From assembly GCF_032884065.1 (NCBI RefSeq), contig NC_088866.1, positions 58,177,866 through 58,241,865 of the forward strand: DNA of 64,000 nucleotides, in the 5' to 3' direction. Positions 23,946 through 35,500 of the stretch are shown piece after piece; position 1 is the stretch's first letter, and every line of letters begins with the position of its first letter. Made by a program: the position numbers and the translations under genes. The notes under the pieces were generated by a model. The model did no database searches and was not told the origin of the DNA. It saw only the letters and a list, made by a program, of their open reading frames with translations. The DNA comes from Artemia franciscana. Taxonomy: Eukaryota > Arthropoda > Branchiopoda > Anostraca > Artemiidae.

Positions 23946-24215
23946 CATATATGAAAGGACTTGTCCTTTCCACAAGGCCTTGCTCTTTACGCTAAAGTTT
24001 TGATTTTTTGTCCTAATTCTTTTTGAATAATTCCTGAAACACAATGGCCGTTTAGTTATATTAATAAGCTTTATACTAAAATTCTGTAATAAAACTTTAG
24101 CGTAAGGAGCGCGGTCTTGAGGTGGAGGCAACCGCTTTCATATACGTAATAATTTCTATTCGTTTTCAGGTTTGATATTGCTCCTTACTTTCGGTTGAAT
24201 AAACTTGTTTTTAAT
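23946..24215. repeat. Solo inner-type hairpin of family A
   Basis: Two arms, CATATATGAAAGG...CTTTACGCTAAAG and ACTTTAGCGTAAGGAGCGCG...CATATACG, enclose about 90 bp. They are followed by the usual TGCTCCTTACTTTCGGTTG arm. It abuts the inverted full copy. Confidence 0.65.
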
Positions 24216-25265
24216 TTAGCTTCTGCTCGTTTCTAAGCGATCAGAAATTATAATTACGGTACTTGTGTAAATATGCCACTCGCTCAAGTTTACGATATGT
24301 AAAACTCGAAAACAAACCAGTTTCTTTGTTAGTTTCTTCGTAATCAAACAGTTCGTGGTAATGAACTGTAGTAAGGAGCGACCCGACTCAATAATAATCA
24401 AAACTCTAAAAAATGGAATTTTGATAGCAATAGTTACATCAAAAGAATCACATTTTTACGCTGACGCTAAAGTACGTCTCGCTCTTTACGCTAAAATTCG
24501 TTATTGCTTTAGAAAGTAGAGTTGTGAGAAACAGTCAAACTTTAGCGTAAAGAGCGAGGCGTTGAGGAGAGGAAAACCCCTTTCATATACGGGATAATTT
24601 CTGTTCGTTTTAAGTTTTAATGTCGCTCATTACTTGCAGTTGAAGAACTTGTTTTTTTATAATTTTTTTTTTAGAAACGAATTTGGGCCATGCAAAGTGT
24701 GTTTGGTACAGTTATTCTACATATTATGAAGAAAGAACTGTTTGTTTTTTTTACACTTCAAACTGTCCAAACACTTTCCCTCCCCCTCTTATGTTTAAAT
24801 ATATAGCCCAAATTAAGTATTTCCTATCTATTCTGTCACTTGTCTTTGTTTTGTCTCACGCTAAGCTAACGAAACGAACGAAGAAACGAACGAAGAAACC
24901 GGCTTGTTTTCAAGTTTTACACAGCGTAAAGTTAAGTGAGTGGCGTATAATACACAAGTACCAAAATTCCTATCCACAACAGAAAACAAACTCAAATAAA
25001 ATTCTCAAGTTTGTAAAACCTTATTTTCCAATGGGGTTATTTACCGGGGAATATTATCCGCGGGGGGGGGGGAGTATTTTCTATGAACGGTGGGGGTATT
25101 TTTCAGAGGAGGGGGTTTCAGGGGGCTATTGTACACGGAGGGGTATTTTCCTGGGGTGGATAAACGCTGGGGGGGTATTTTCCGTGGAATTTACTTTCCT
25201 CGGGGGGAAATTTTCCGCGAGGGTATTTTCTGCGGGGGAGTATTTTCTGGGAGGTATAAACGCCT
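24216..25265. repeat. Family B right arm, interrupted by a small family A copy
   Basis: The reverse complement of 21420-22045, in pieces: 24270-24340 pairs with about 21990-22045, and 24690-25265 with about 21420-21990. It ends in the G-rich GGGGGTATTTTC-type minisatellite (25020-25265). Together with the left arm it forms an imperfect inverted repeat spanning 21.4-25.3 kb with family A copies in the middle. Confidence 0.65.
24343..24660 (-). repeat. Family A repeat, short internally deleted copy
   Basis: The inverted 3' end (ATCAAACAGTTCGTGGTAAT) continues for about 110 bp, then jumps to the outer hairpin (CGCTCTTTACGCTAAAATTC ... CTTTAGCGTAAAGAGCGAGG). The whole middle is missing. Confidence 0.75.
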
Positions 25266-25375
25266 AGAAACTTCAGTTACACTCATACCCTTTTTATACA
25301 CTGTATAACGTCAATGCAATACAGTCTTGTTTTTTATGCTCTTTAAATGTATTTGAATGTGACACCACTGACATG

Positions 25376-25497
<122 letters not shown>

Positions 25498-25532
25498 TGA
25501 AAAGAGAAATCACCAATGCTACAGCACAAACA

Positions 25533-25533
<1 letters not shown>

Positions 25534-25580
<47 letters not shown>
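25534..25580 (+). repeat. Poly(A) tract of 47 bp
   Basis: An uninterrupted A run. It lies downstream (in minus sense) of a sequence with a CTGATGA motif, see 25810-25880. It may be a simple repeat or, in plus sense, a retroposon tail. Confidence 0.9.
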
Positions 25581-25583
<3 letters not shown>

Positions 25584-25809
25584 ACAGAAGGAGAAAAGGA
25601 AGACTGTTTTCCTAAATTAGTGATTAATATAGACCAGCACTTGAATGAGGCCTTAACCCTACTCATCCATACAATCACATAGGTCAAACAGCATAGCCAC
25701 ACACAATCAACCATAAAGAATAATCCATGGACAGGCAGTCATGTCGTCAATAAGTATAAGTCGTCATTTACCGAACAATAGAAAAAATAATATAGACAAA
25801 TAATTCAGA

Positions 25810-25880
25810 GGCAACACCCAACATAAGGGCTCATCAGGAGAATACACTGGCCTATATAGGGTTTCGCCACTCTAAATTCT
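25810..25880 (-). ncRNA. Possible degenerate hammerhead-like motif
   Basis: On the minus strand CTGATGA (25837-25831) is followed by a short stem GCCC/GGGT with a 7-nt loop. The expected GAAA is replaced by GTTG. A GGCGAAACCC lies upstream at about 25861-25875. This resembles decayed hammerhead ribozymes of Penelope-like retroelements, but the core is broken and pairing of the other stems is not shown. Confidence 0.2.
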
Positions 25881-26860
25881 CTACCCAGCACAGTGTTGTG
25901 GCTACCACAGAATATCCATGGCATCCCCGCGTCAGGTATCACCCCCAAAATACATACCTATGAAAAAAAAACCAGCAAATGTAAAACAACCAAGTAAAAC
26001 CAAAACAAGCTTATCTTGTTAATATATCCCTCCCTTTAGCAACAATAGGTAAACTAAATATTATAAATTTTACCAAATCACAAATATTAACACATTGCAA
26101 AAAACCTGAATGAACTAAACAATTATAGAATTCATCTTTACCATGTGGCTAATTTTTATAAAAAATCCGCTCAATTAGAAACACAATTCAAAATAAATGG
26201 CGCTGTGACAACATTTCTCGAACCTCCGAAATTAGTTAAAAATTTCTTTAAGTATTTCTAGATAATTCTTTTGATATTTATTTAAAAGTTCGTTATAATG
26301 AAAACTAAATTTTTTAAATTGCCAATAAATTTTAAGTCTCATGTTAGTTTAGCGTATATAACCGTAATTTCTATATGAGTTAAAGACTATAAGTGTTCCT
26401 CCTCCCTAAGCACAGATTTAAACTTCTCTTGCCCCACTCTTCCTTCTCCTTTTTCCATCAGTAGGCCTACCTGAAAGTTTCAACTATACCGAACAAGCTG
26501 TTCCCAAGGTGTTGTAGAAATGCTATTTTGATGACCTGTATATACCTGATGTCTTTCAATTTACCTCTGCCCCTTCCTCATGTCAAAATTTATAGTCCAC
26601 GTGACCTTCCTCTTCAATACACCTTCAAAGTTAAGCTTAATCCCTTAATTAATTCCCAAAGTATTTTAAATCTTAAAAACATTAGGTACACGTAGCGTCT
26701 TCTAATTTACACGGATATGCATGTAGTATCCAGAAAATACTTTTGAAAAAAATTGAAAATTTAGCATTGTGATTTACCCGTAACAGCTGGTTCGAAATAT
26801 AAATTATCAGGATAAGTAATCAAAGTTTGGATCCATTTCTGGGCCCCTTAAAACCCTCTT
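25881..26860. other. Intron 3/4 region, AT-rich
   Basis: This lies in the intron between exons 5 and 4. No gene or clear repeat is seen. Confidence 0.4.
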
Positions 26861-27150
26861 CTTAAGAAAATCTTAGATTTCTTTTGTCCCAAAGAACGAA
26901 TTCTGAAAGTTTTGCGGAAATTTTCGAATACCAAGGATAAGACATGCCCCACTTTTCTATTATAAAACTTTTATATAAGAAGGACAACGTGCGGAATTTG
27001 TAGCTCTTGCCACAGGGACTGTGTGTGGGGGTGTGGTATTTTATCACAGAATGTATATGTTTGACTCTGTTGAACAAAATGGCTTTAGCGCAGGACAAAT
27101 TGACCTCAGGAAAAGTAATGGGTCCCAATAGTGAAGGTCAGGGACTAATA
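26861..27150. repeat. Diverged relative of the family A middle region
   Basis: GCCACAGGGACTGTGTGTGGGG, followed by GTTGAACAAAATGGCT, parallels the CCCAGGGACTGTGGGGG and GAACAAAATGGCTATCTC blocks of family A, in the same order. Strongly decayed. Such pieces also occur at 38340-38480, 57240-57500 and 58440-58680. Confidence 0.45.
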
Positions 27151-27369
27151 CATCTTCTCAAGCGAACACGAAGCGTTTAATTTAGCTTAGAACCTGACAT
27201 AAAAAAGGAGCTTGGACCTCCAGTTGAATTCTTTGTGCAACCGCGACCCATCTTGATCACAATATTGTTTTCCATATTTGGCTATCAACAAGATTCGACG
27301 TCGTGCACAAGCACTCTCAAGTCTATTAACTTAGAACCTAAAACTCAGGCCTAAAAACATTACGCTACA

Positions 27370-27573
27370 ATGGCGAGGCAGGTCAAGATAGATAAAATAG
27401 CTAGGAAAAAGTTTTTCAGCAAAAAATGGCCGCCACGACAAGCAAAACTCAGAAAAATGATTCATAAATCAGAATCGACAGCAAAGTTGGGCTGTTTAGA
27501 AGGCAATAATTTTCTCGAAAGGAAGTACTCCTCAAGTTCACCCAGCAGTGCTGGCAGTGGTGGTTCTGGTTAG
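27370..27573 (+). other. Small basic open frame, 67 codons, doubtful
   Basis: ATG in a fair context (TACAATGGCG). It is a lysine/arginine-rich frame ending in a Ser/Gly stretch (SSSSPSSAGSGGSG). Local GC is higher than the flanks. No domain, splice sites or neighbours support it, so I list it only as a candidate short protein in the intron. Confidence 0.2.
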
Positions 27574-27825
27574 GCATGCTCGTGAAAGCTCCGCCCTGAT
27601 GGTATTATAAGGCCAAACAAGCAGGACTTCTCTTATAGGGACAGCGGCGGAAGAAGCAGCTTATGACTGAGTGGAGACCATAAACCATCCCACGACACAA
27701 GAGTACCACCAGTCTCTTACACCTAACCTATCTTCGTCAGGGAATTAAAGCGTAAAAAAGGGAAAAGAGTAAAAACCTGAGTAGCTTGGGAAAAACGACA
27801 ACAGTATTTATAAGAGTTAACTTAC

Positions 27826-27976
27826 CAAAATATGACTTTCCCTCGCATCGGCAAATAGCAAGGTATTGTGCCTTTCCTGTTTTAACATTCTGTAATGCCA
27901 AAAGAGCCCAGTCCTGTGGAGAGCGACATGGCCGAATTTGCGAAACATTTTCACAAGTTTTTGCTAGAGTTTTCGC
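27826..27976 (-). CDS. Exon 4 of the split gene for a secreted cysteine-rich protein
   Basis: The acceptor is TATTCTTTTCCAG, ending at 27977, and the donor is TTTTG/GTAAGTTAAC after 27826; both are near consensus. It is open for 50 codons plus one base. It begins AKTLAKTCENVSQIRPC, continues SPQDWALLALQNVKTG and ends AICRCEGKSYF. Four cysteines lie near residues 156, 165, 190 and 192 of the joined protein. It starts in phase 0 after exon 3 and ends in phase 1 for exon 5. The Cys-rich, well-balanced composition contrasts with the AT-rich surroundings. Confidence 0.85.
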
Positions 27977-28088
27977 CTGGAAAAGAATAGTTTGATTAAT
28001 TTTTCAAAACACAAGTATATTAAGGTAAACTCGTAGTTACATCAATATCTTTTTTTTTTTCGTTTAATACATTTTAACGTCTTTGATC

Positions 28089-29330
28089 AAGCCGATGTAA
28101 AGGGTTAGATTGTCCTACCAACAAGAATGAATGGGACAGAGTGATTTCTAAATTTGATAATTGAGCAAATCTTAATTGCCCCATCTCGTCAGATGAGTGG
28201 TCTGACCACTATTCAGTTATATTTTCCAAAGTGAATTAGGCAGTGCACGCATTTTACTCGAAACTGCTTGATTTGGTTATCCCACCTTCCTTGAGAGAAT
28301 TAATGTTTATTATCTTAATAAATTGCCCGTCTTTGTTTTTCCACTTGCAGTTTCTTTTCCAAATGTGTATCTGTTGCTCTCTAGTTCCTGATAGCTTTTT
28401 TGAGAAACTGGCACTTCCGTTCTTAAACGAGGTAAGAATCCATTGGACTCTTCTTCTTACAGGCCAATCCCGGTTGCTTTTAATCAATAGAATCCTTGAA
28501 TATATCCTACTTTCTTTCATCAATTTGAATGCTAATTCAGGGGAGAAACAGCTCAGTTTTCGGTCTGGCATAATTTGTCAGCACTCTCAACGTGCTCTGG
28601 CCCGCCTTCATTAAGATGCTTCTGCTAAAGGTATAGTCTTTATATTTGTGCCCTTGATCATTCTAAGGGTTTCGATAGTATTGTAAACAGTCAGGCTCTT
28701 TATTCTCTTTACAGTCACGGCATTAACAATTCACTTTTTTTCTGAAGTTTTGGTATAGTAAATGTTATCATCGAACTAAAACTTATGGTGCCCTTATTCT
28801 TTTATTGTCCCTGTTCGTTGGGGTTTACGGCAGGTTTGAGTATTATCTCCAAGTATTCTTAAATTTTGTATTTCTAGTATTCTTGAGAATATTTATTCTA
28901 TTTGTTTTGTTGGGTTAACTGATATTTCCTACATTGCTTATGCTGATGATATTCTTCGAATTACCCGGTCTAAACTCAGACTATCGCAGATGGCTCATAA
29001 AGTTTCTTATTCTTTTACTAAAATCGGTCTTTCAATTAAAGTTGGTAAATGTGAGTATCTTTTTTTCAATTTTCCATCCCCTCCGAAAGTTCCAAGAAAA
29101 GGCTCTAAGAAATTTTCCATCCCTCATGTAGATTCGATGCGGTGGTTGGGTACTAAATTTACCAAAAATATTTAAACTTTTCGTGAGCGTTCCCTCCAGA
29201 AGGCTAGAACAAAGATCCATATTGGTTAATCTAAAATTGTAACCAATCAAGGCCAAAAACAATTGTATTGCCATTGGTGCGATGTGAGTGGGTTATACAT
29301 AAATGTTATTATTGTTAATATTACTATTAT
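28089..29330 (+). mobile_element. Truncated and decayed second copy of the LINE at 318-3773
   Basis: 5'-truncated. It starts within ORF2 at the position matching about 2100 of the first copy and follows it with many substitutions and frameshifts. Recognisable pieces are the FRSG-like block at 28558, the KAFD-like region at 28660-28680 and YADD at 28939-28950. Deletions remove the stretch matching about 2311-2415 and, near the 3' end, about 3380-3733. It then rejoins at GATGTGAGTGGGTTA and ends in ATT/ACT-type repeats to about 29330. It is not coding. Confidence 0.85.
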
Positions 29331-29362
29331 TACTATTGTTATAATGAATAGTCTGTTTGTTG

Positions 29363-29390
29363 AGGTAGGTAGGTAGGTAGGTAGGTAGGT
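29363..29390 (+). repeat. (AGGT)7 microsatellite, tail of a minus-strand LINE
   Basis: Seven AGGT units. Read on the minus strand, (ACCT)n follows the 3' UTR of the LINE fragment at 29391-29990, so it is that element's tandem tail. Confidence 0.85.
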
Positions 29391-29990
29391 AATTTTATTC
29401 AAAAAACAATACAATAAACTTTCATTCATCAGCTAAAAAAATAGGCCGCAATGGCCTGTAAGCATAACTCACATCAAATACGATCCATTTCTTTAACATA
29501 TTTCACTTACATCAAAAAGAAAAATAAATAAGATAAATAAACTACAAAAAAGGAAAAAAAACACAAAAAAAGAAAAGAAAACAAAAACCAATGGTCAATT
29601 TAACAAAATGGGGGGAGATACGCCTCTCTCAATCTAAAATACTCAACATTACTAATTGTTCAGAAGATGGGCCTTGAGGCGTCGTTTCAGCTGAGGCAGA
29701 CTTTCTGATTCCTTAACTTGCTGTGGGAATGGATTCCAGACGGACGGTCCCATGTATCTGATGACATGAGCCGACCGGGAAGTATTCCGAAACTCATGAA
29801 CAAGATTATTTGAATTTCGCGTGTCATAATCATGATAGGAAGAACCCAAGCTAAAAAAAATCATTAAAAATATCAGGTCCTGATATAAAAATATCAGGCT
29901 GGAACAATATACGACAGCTGATGTATCAATCCTCTTTTCTCTTAGGTCAGCAAGTAATTTAACCTTGGTGCTTGCTCCGTATTTCTATTA
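29391..29990 (-). mobile_element. LINE 3' end fragment (CR1/L2-like), minus strand
   Basis: The minus-strand frame at 29652-29864 has the familiar end of a LINE ORF2: YDTRNSNN, then IRYMGPSVWNPFPQ and LKRRLKAHLLNN. A likely one-base slip in a T run near 29855 separates it from the upstream part (frame GPDIFND). The 3' UTR runs to the ACCT tail at 29363-29390. It is heavily 5'-truncated. It faces the LINE copy at 28089-29330 tail to tail. Confidence 0.8.
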
Positions 29991-29995
29991 AATTA

Positions 29996-30235
29996 AAAAC
30001 AAGCTCTTTCAAATGATTGTTAGGAGCAACATTAGATCTTAAAAAGAACAGAAATTATTCCGTATGAGGGCGATCTCCTCCTCCTCAACCCCTCGATCGT
30101 TACGCTAAAGTGTTAAAGCTCTTTAAAAATACTTCTCATTTAAAATAATGGCCTTTGTGTTTGAGCAGTTGTTCCTATAGAATTGGGTTAAGAGCTTTAG
30201 TGTAAAAAAGTGATGGATTAGTAGTGACGCCCCTC
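29996..30235 (+). repeat. Decayed family A outer hairpin
   Basis: TGTTAGGAGCAACATTAGATC ... GAACAGAAATTATTCCGTAT and GATCGTTACGCTAAAG match the outer left arm. A poor right arm with GAGCTTTAGTGTAAAAAAGTG follows. Old copy. Confidence 0.6.
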
Positions 30236-30429
30236 TGCTTTTACAATGGCCTATAGGTGCTACTCTTTTCTCCCCTTAATCAAGAAGTCGCTTTAATGAC
30301 AATTTCCTCAGATCAAGACACAGGTGCATATTACGTAATAGGGTCTGCTTGTTACCTAATAGGTTATGTTTAATTTTGTTTGTCACATAATAGTTTCTTT
30401 GATTCTTAAAATAACTTCAGGGCCCACCA

Positions 30430-30925
30430 GTGGGGAGCCTTCAAGACGCCGGTGCCCAGCAAGGAATTACATTAGGCCCCATAGCATCCACTTCCAATGG
30501 GGACCTAGCATCTAATTCCATTGGGAGACCTAACATTTAATTTCATTGGGCCCCAAAACTAACCAACAGGGATCCCTAGCATCTAATTCCATCGTGGGCC
30601 CCTAGCAATCAATTTCATCGGGCTCCTACCCTAACCTACGGGGGGGGGGGGCAGTATCTTGTTCCATCGGGGTCACCCTAGCAACCAATTCCAACGGGGG
30701 GCCCTAGCATCTAATTTCACCGGGCTCCTAACCTAACCTAACTACTGGGGGGCAGCATCCAATTCCATTGGGGTCCCCTAGCATTCAATTTCATAGGCCC
30801 CTAACCTAATCATCGGGGCTCTAGCATTCAATTCAACCTGGGGCCCTAGCAACCAACTCCAACGAAGGCCCTAGCATCCAATTAATTTTGGAGTCCCCTG
30901 GTAACCAATTTCACCGACCAGATGT
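30430..30925 (+). repeat. Minisatellite with CCCTAGCATCTAATTCCATT-type units
   Basis: About 14 degenerate units of 30-40 bp: a CTAGCAWCYAATTYCA core, then a T/CGGGGS run, sometimes a CCTAACCTAAC insert. A G run of 12 sits at about 30640. No frame is maintained. Confidence 0.8.
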
Positions 30926-32760
30926 TTTTCAAGACAATTCAAAATTTCCTTGGTTGTTATGTAATAGGGGAATGTTTACTTATGTTAAAGATGACGCATT
31001 AACGCGTGAGTTGTTTCTTCAGGGGCATCTGTGGAACCACCGCTTATAACTGAGGAGGACACACACGTGGCTGTTACGTAATGACGATGCACACGTGGGA
31101 TGTTACATAGTACCTTAAAATATTTCATTCTCGTTCATGGTGTTTTTTCTAAGGGAACATACATTAACAAAATATTTTTTCCCCATGAGGACTCGAAAGG
31201 GATTCCCCCTCAGTGGAATGGAGCGCTAACTGATTACACGCTAGGAGAATATCTTGCTGGCAAATACTAGAATGATTAGATGAATTGCATGTTCCCATGT
31301 GGCTGCAATAATTGACACGCAGAGGGGGAAATCGATTACTGAAAATCGCTTACATTTGAAGTACACTTACTTGTTAAGTAATACTTTAGAGGATGTTATC
31401 AGATACCATAAGAGGCTTGTTCTTAGCACCGTTTTTATTAATCGTCTTTAACTCTATTGGAACTTGAATGTGTATCAGAGATAAAATAAAAACGTGAGTA
31501 TCATTATGGCTAGAATACGGTACACCTTCATATATGATCAAAAGCCTTTCTTCTTCCTCTTTACTACGCAGAATCTACTATAAATTTTAGAGGAAATCTT
31601 GAACGACCATCCCAATTTACATAGACTAAAATATGATTAAATTGCGTATACGATTACCTATTGAAGTTTTATCCTGGATCAATAAATATAAAAGATACAC
31701 TTTTATTGTACTTACAAATTCTCTTGATAAGAAAAATTATAAGCATTATTAAAACAAAAGAAAAAGCAATTCAAACTCAAAAATGGAAAAAAACAAAACG
31801 AGAAAAAAACTTTATAAAGGATAAATATAAACAAAATAACCATGAATTAAAGAAAGGCGGGGATCATGCCAGCCAATTCCAGAGGAGAGGATTATTATTA
31901 GAGGTAAAAAACCTCATGAATTTTTTTAGGGATTTTAATGAAAATGCCTTGCTTCTTTGAGCCAAGACTATCATCCCCTCGTTGACAATCGCACATTTGA
32001 ATAATATTTTCTCTCCAAATCTCACAAAATCCCGATAGAGGTAAATTTAAACCACGCAAAGATATCTTTGAGGGCTTTTACTGAAAATATCTTGTTTGTT
32101 TACTGAACGTTAGATTTCACTACCCTCAGTGAAAAATTCTTTTAACACATCTCAGCTTAACTTTAAGCTCTATAAAAGTTTAGTCCCAACAATTCACACA
32201 AACATGATGATATGCGACTGACCTGTGGCATCCCAATAATATGTATTATCATTCATATGACAATTTTCAAAGAAAATTAATAAAATTATGCTTAAAATTT
32301 TGTGTTTTTGCAAGCCACCACCCAACATAATGCCATCCATAGCAATTCAATCTACCATGGCAATATATGGCTGCCCCATGACATCCCTACTATACGTATT
32401 ATTATTCCTAAGACATTTTTTCAAAAGATGTTCTTGCTAAAATTATAATTTAAATCCAATAGTTCATGTTTCGTAAAAGGACTCTGATGTTATATACTGT
32501 CGAATTTATTAGCCAAGTAACATCCTTTGAAACATTACTTAACAAGCAGTTGTGCTTCAAATGTAAGTTATTTTCTGTAATCGATTTTACCTTCTGCTCG
32601 TCGATTATTGCATTCATATGGCTGCAATAATACATACACGCAATTCATTTAATCGTTCAAGTATGCACAAACAGGGGATTTCCCTAGCGTGATATAGGTT
32701 ATCATGTAGAATGTATTAGCCGAATCAAAATATTAGAAACTTGCAAGAATAAGGCAAAAC
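30926..32760. other. Intron 3 region, AT-rich
   Basis: No gene is recognised. The lysine-rich plus frame at 31661-31960 is low-complexity and not called. Confidence 0.4.
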
Positions 32761-35130
32761 CGGAACGGATTGTAATTATATCTCACAAGACTTTGAAAAT
32801 GCAAGACAAGATTTTGCAGTATTTAAATATGATTTTAAATATGATCAAATATGATGCAAGACTTCGATAATAGTATTTAAGACTTTGATAACATTTGACA
32901 AGATTTTGATAATATTTGACAAGATTTGACAATCTTTGTAGTATAATACAAGAGCTTGGTAATACTTGGCAAGATTTGATCATCCTGATAGCGACAGACA
33001 CGACTTGATCGCACTGTGTTATATTTAGTAATATTAGACACGATTTAGATAACATCATGTCATATTTGATGGAATCAGATACGTTTTGATATTACCAAAA
33101 AACATTTTTGTTAATCTTAGGTAAAATTTACATAATACCATGCATAATCTTGTTAAAAACTTGCAGGATTTTGACAATACTCTGCAAGGTCTCAATAATT
33201 TCATAGAGGATTCTCATTATACCATGTGAAATTTTGATAATGTAGTACAAGATATTTCATAATTCCAAGTATGATTTTGATAGTATTACACAAGATTTTG
33301 GTAATGGTTGATAATATTTTGACAGTACGAGGTATGATTTTGCTAGCATCATTCTAGATTTTTATCATAACTTGCAAAATTTAGGTAATACCAGAAAAGA
33401 TTATCATAATTTCTCACAAGACTTTTAAAATGCAAGAAAAGATTTTGTAACATTTAAACATGATTTGGTAATATCAAGTAAGACTTTGATCATATTATGT
33501 AAGGGTTTGATAATATTTGATATTATTTTGATAGCATTATGTTGAACTGTGTTAATAGGTAACAGGATTTTGATAGCACCATATTATATTTTGGTAATGT
33601 CAGACGCGGTTTGATTTTAACTGCAACTATCTCGTTAATATCATTTAAGAGTTTGATAATACCATGCAAGATTTCGGTAATAATTTTCATTCTATCCGTC
33701 GAGATTTTCATAATACTTTGCATGGTGTCTGATAATGTCAGACAGGATGTTTTTAGTGACACACATCATTTTGGTAGTACCTGGCTAGATTTTGATAATC
33801 TTGATAATAGGAGAAACAGTTTTGTTGCAGTACGTTAAATTTTGGTGATAGCAGACAGGATTTTGATGACACCATTCTAGATTTTGACAATATCAGACAT
33901 GTTTTTATAGTGCCAGAAACTTTTTTATTAATACCAGGCAAGATTTTGATAATGCCGTGTAAGATTTTTTTAAATAACGTTCATGATTTTGGTAATACCA
34001 CATCAGGTATTGATAATGCAGTAGAGTATTTTTGTATATCAGGTGTAATTTTGATAGTATAGTAAAAGATGTTTGATAATTTCGAACTAGATTTTGATTC
34101 TACTACACAAGATTCGGGTATTGTTTGATAATATGTTGATAGTAAAAGACATGATTTTGCTAGAGCCATTCTAGATTTTGATAATAACTTACAAGCTTTA
34201 TGTAATGCCCGAAAAGATTCTCATAATATCTCACAAGACTTCGATAATACAAGATAAGATTTTACAGTATGTAACAAAATTTGGTAATATCATACAATAT
34301 TTTGGTAATAATTGGCGAGATTTCGGTAGTCTTGATAATAGCACACACGATTTCATATTACTACGTTAAATTTTGGTAATAGCAGACATAATTTTGATGA
34401 CACCATTTTAGATTCTGACAATATTTGACACGTTTTGATGGCACCAGAAAATATTTTATCAATACCAGGTAAGACTATGATAATACCATGCATGATTTTG
34501 CTAATAGCTTGCATGATTTTGTTAATAGCTTGCATGATTTTCGTAATGCCTCTTCAAGTTTTGATAATGCAATAGAGGATTCTTGTTATATCAGGTGAGA
34601 TTTTGATAGTATAGTGCGAGATGTTTGATACTATCAGACATGATTTTAATACTAACACACAAGATTTGGAAGAGATACGATTTTGCTATATCCATTCTAG
34701 ATTATGATAATTACTTGCAAGATTTAGGTAATAACCAAAATAATTCTCATAATATCTCACAAGATTTTGATAATGTAAGACTTGGGAATATTTAACATGA
34801 TTTGAAAATATCATGCAAGCCTTTGATATTATCATGTTAGGTTTGAAAATCTTTGACAAGATTTTGATAATCTTGATAATAGCAGACACGACTTTGATGG
34901 TACTTCGTTGAGTTTCGTCAACAGGTAAGATGATTTTGATAGCATCATATTAGATTTTGGTAATAGGAGTCACGTATTGGGTTTTGATGATAAAATTTCG
35001 TTGAAAACTTGCGAGATTATGATCATACCATGTAAGATTTTGCTAATAAATTGCAGGATTCTGATAGTACCGTGTGCGGTTTTGATATTATCATAGAGGA
35101 TTCTCATTATACCAATCGACATCTTAATAA
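32761..35130. repeat. Higher-order satellite of GATTTTGATAATA-type subunits
   Basis: About 2.4 kb made almost wholly of diverged units of about 25 bp on the theme CAAGATTTTGATAATACCATG. Above this there is a longer period. The block CATTCTAGATTTT...ACTTGCAAGATTTAGGTAAT, then CTCATAATATCTCACAAGAC, begins at 33350, 34167 and 34693, and its second half also occurs at 32780. The frames seen in it are composition artefacts. Confidence 0.85.
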
Positions 35131-35500
35131 TCAGAACTGTAGAATCCGAAGCAGGGGGGTTGCAGACGTAGTAGGACTGGAATTCGAATTGGAGTAGGGA
35201 TTTGTGGGACCGAAATTGGATTCAATGGAACCGTGAAATCAGGGACAAAAGTTTTGAAACCAGAACTGACAGAATCAACATTGATGGAACTTGGGGTAGG
35301 AGTGGTTCTGATCGAGCTTGGAGCTGAATTGAGGGAATTAGAACCATGGAATCGAGGAAAGAAGTAGTGGAACTAGAACTGACGGAGCTAGATTCACTGG
35401 AACCGGGTCTGGAATCAGTTGAACTGGGGTGAAAGCTAGCAGAATTAGAGATGGAACCTTTGTAACTGGGGGTCAGAAGCAGGGTTTTGGAAATGAATAT
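35131..35500. repeat. Short-unit degenerate repeat (GGAACT/GAATTGG type)
   Basis: A purine-rich stretch of imperfect 10-20-bp units, such as GGAACTAGAACTGACGGAG, TGGAATCAGTTGAACTGG and GAATTGGAGTAGG. It joins the two satellites on either side. Confidence 0.55.

Noticed and set aside
31661-31960. Lysine-rich 99-codon frame
   Set aside because: Low-complexity product of an A-rich stretch.
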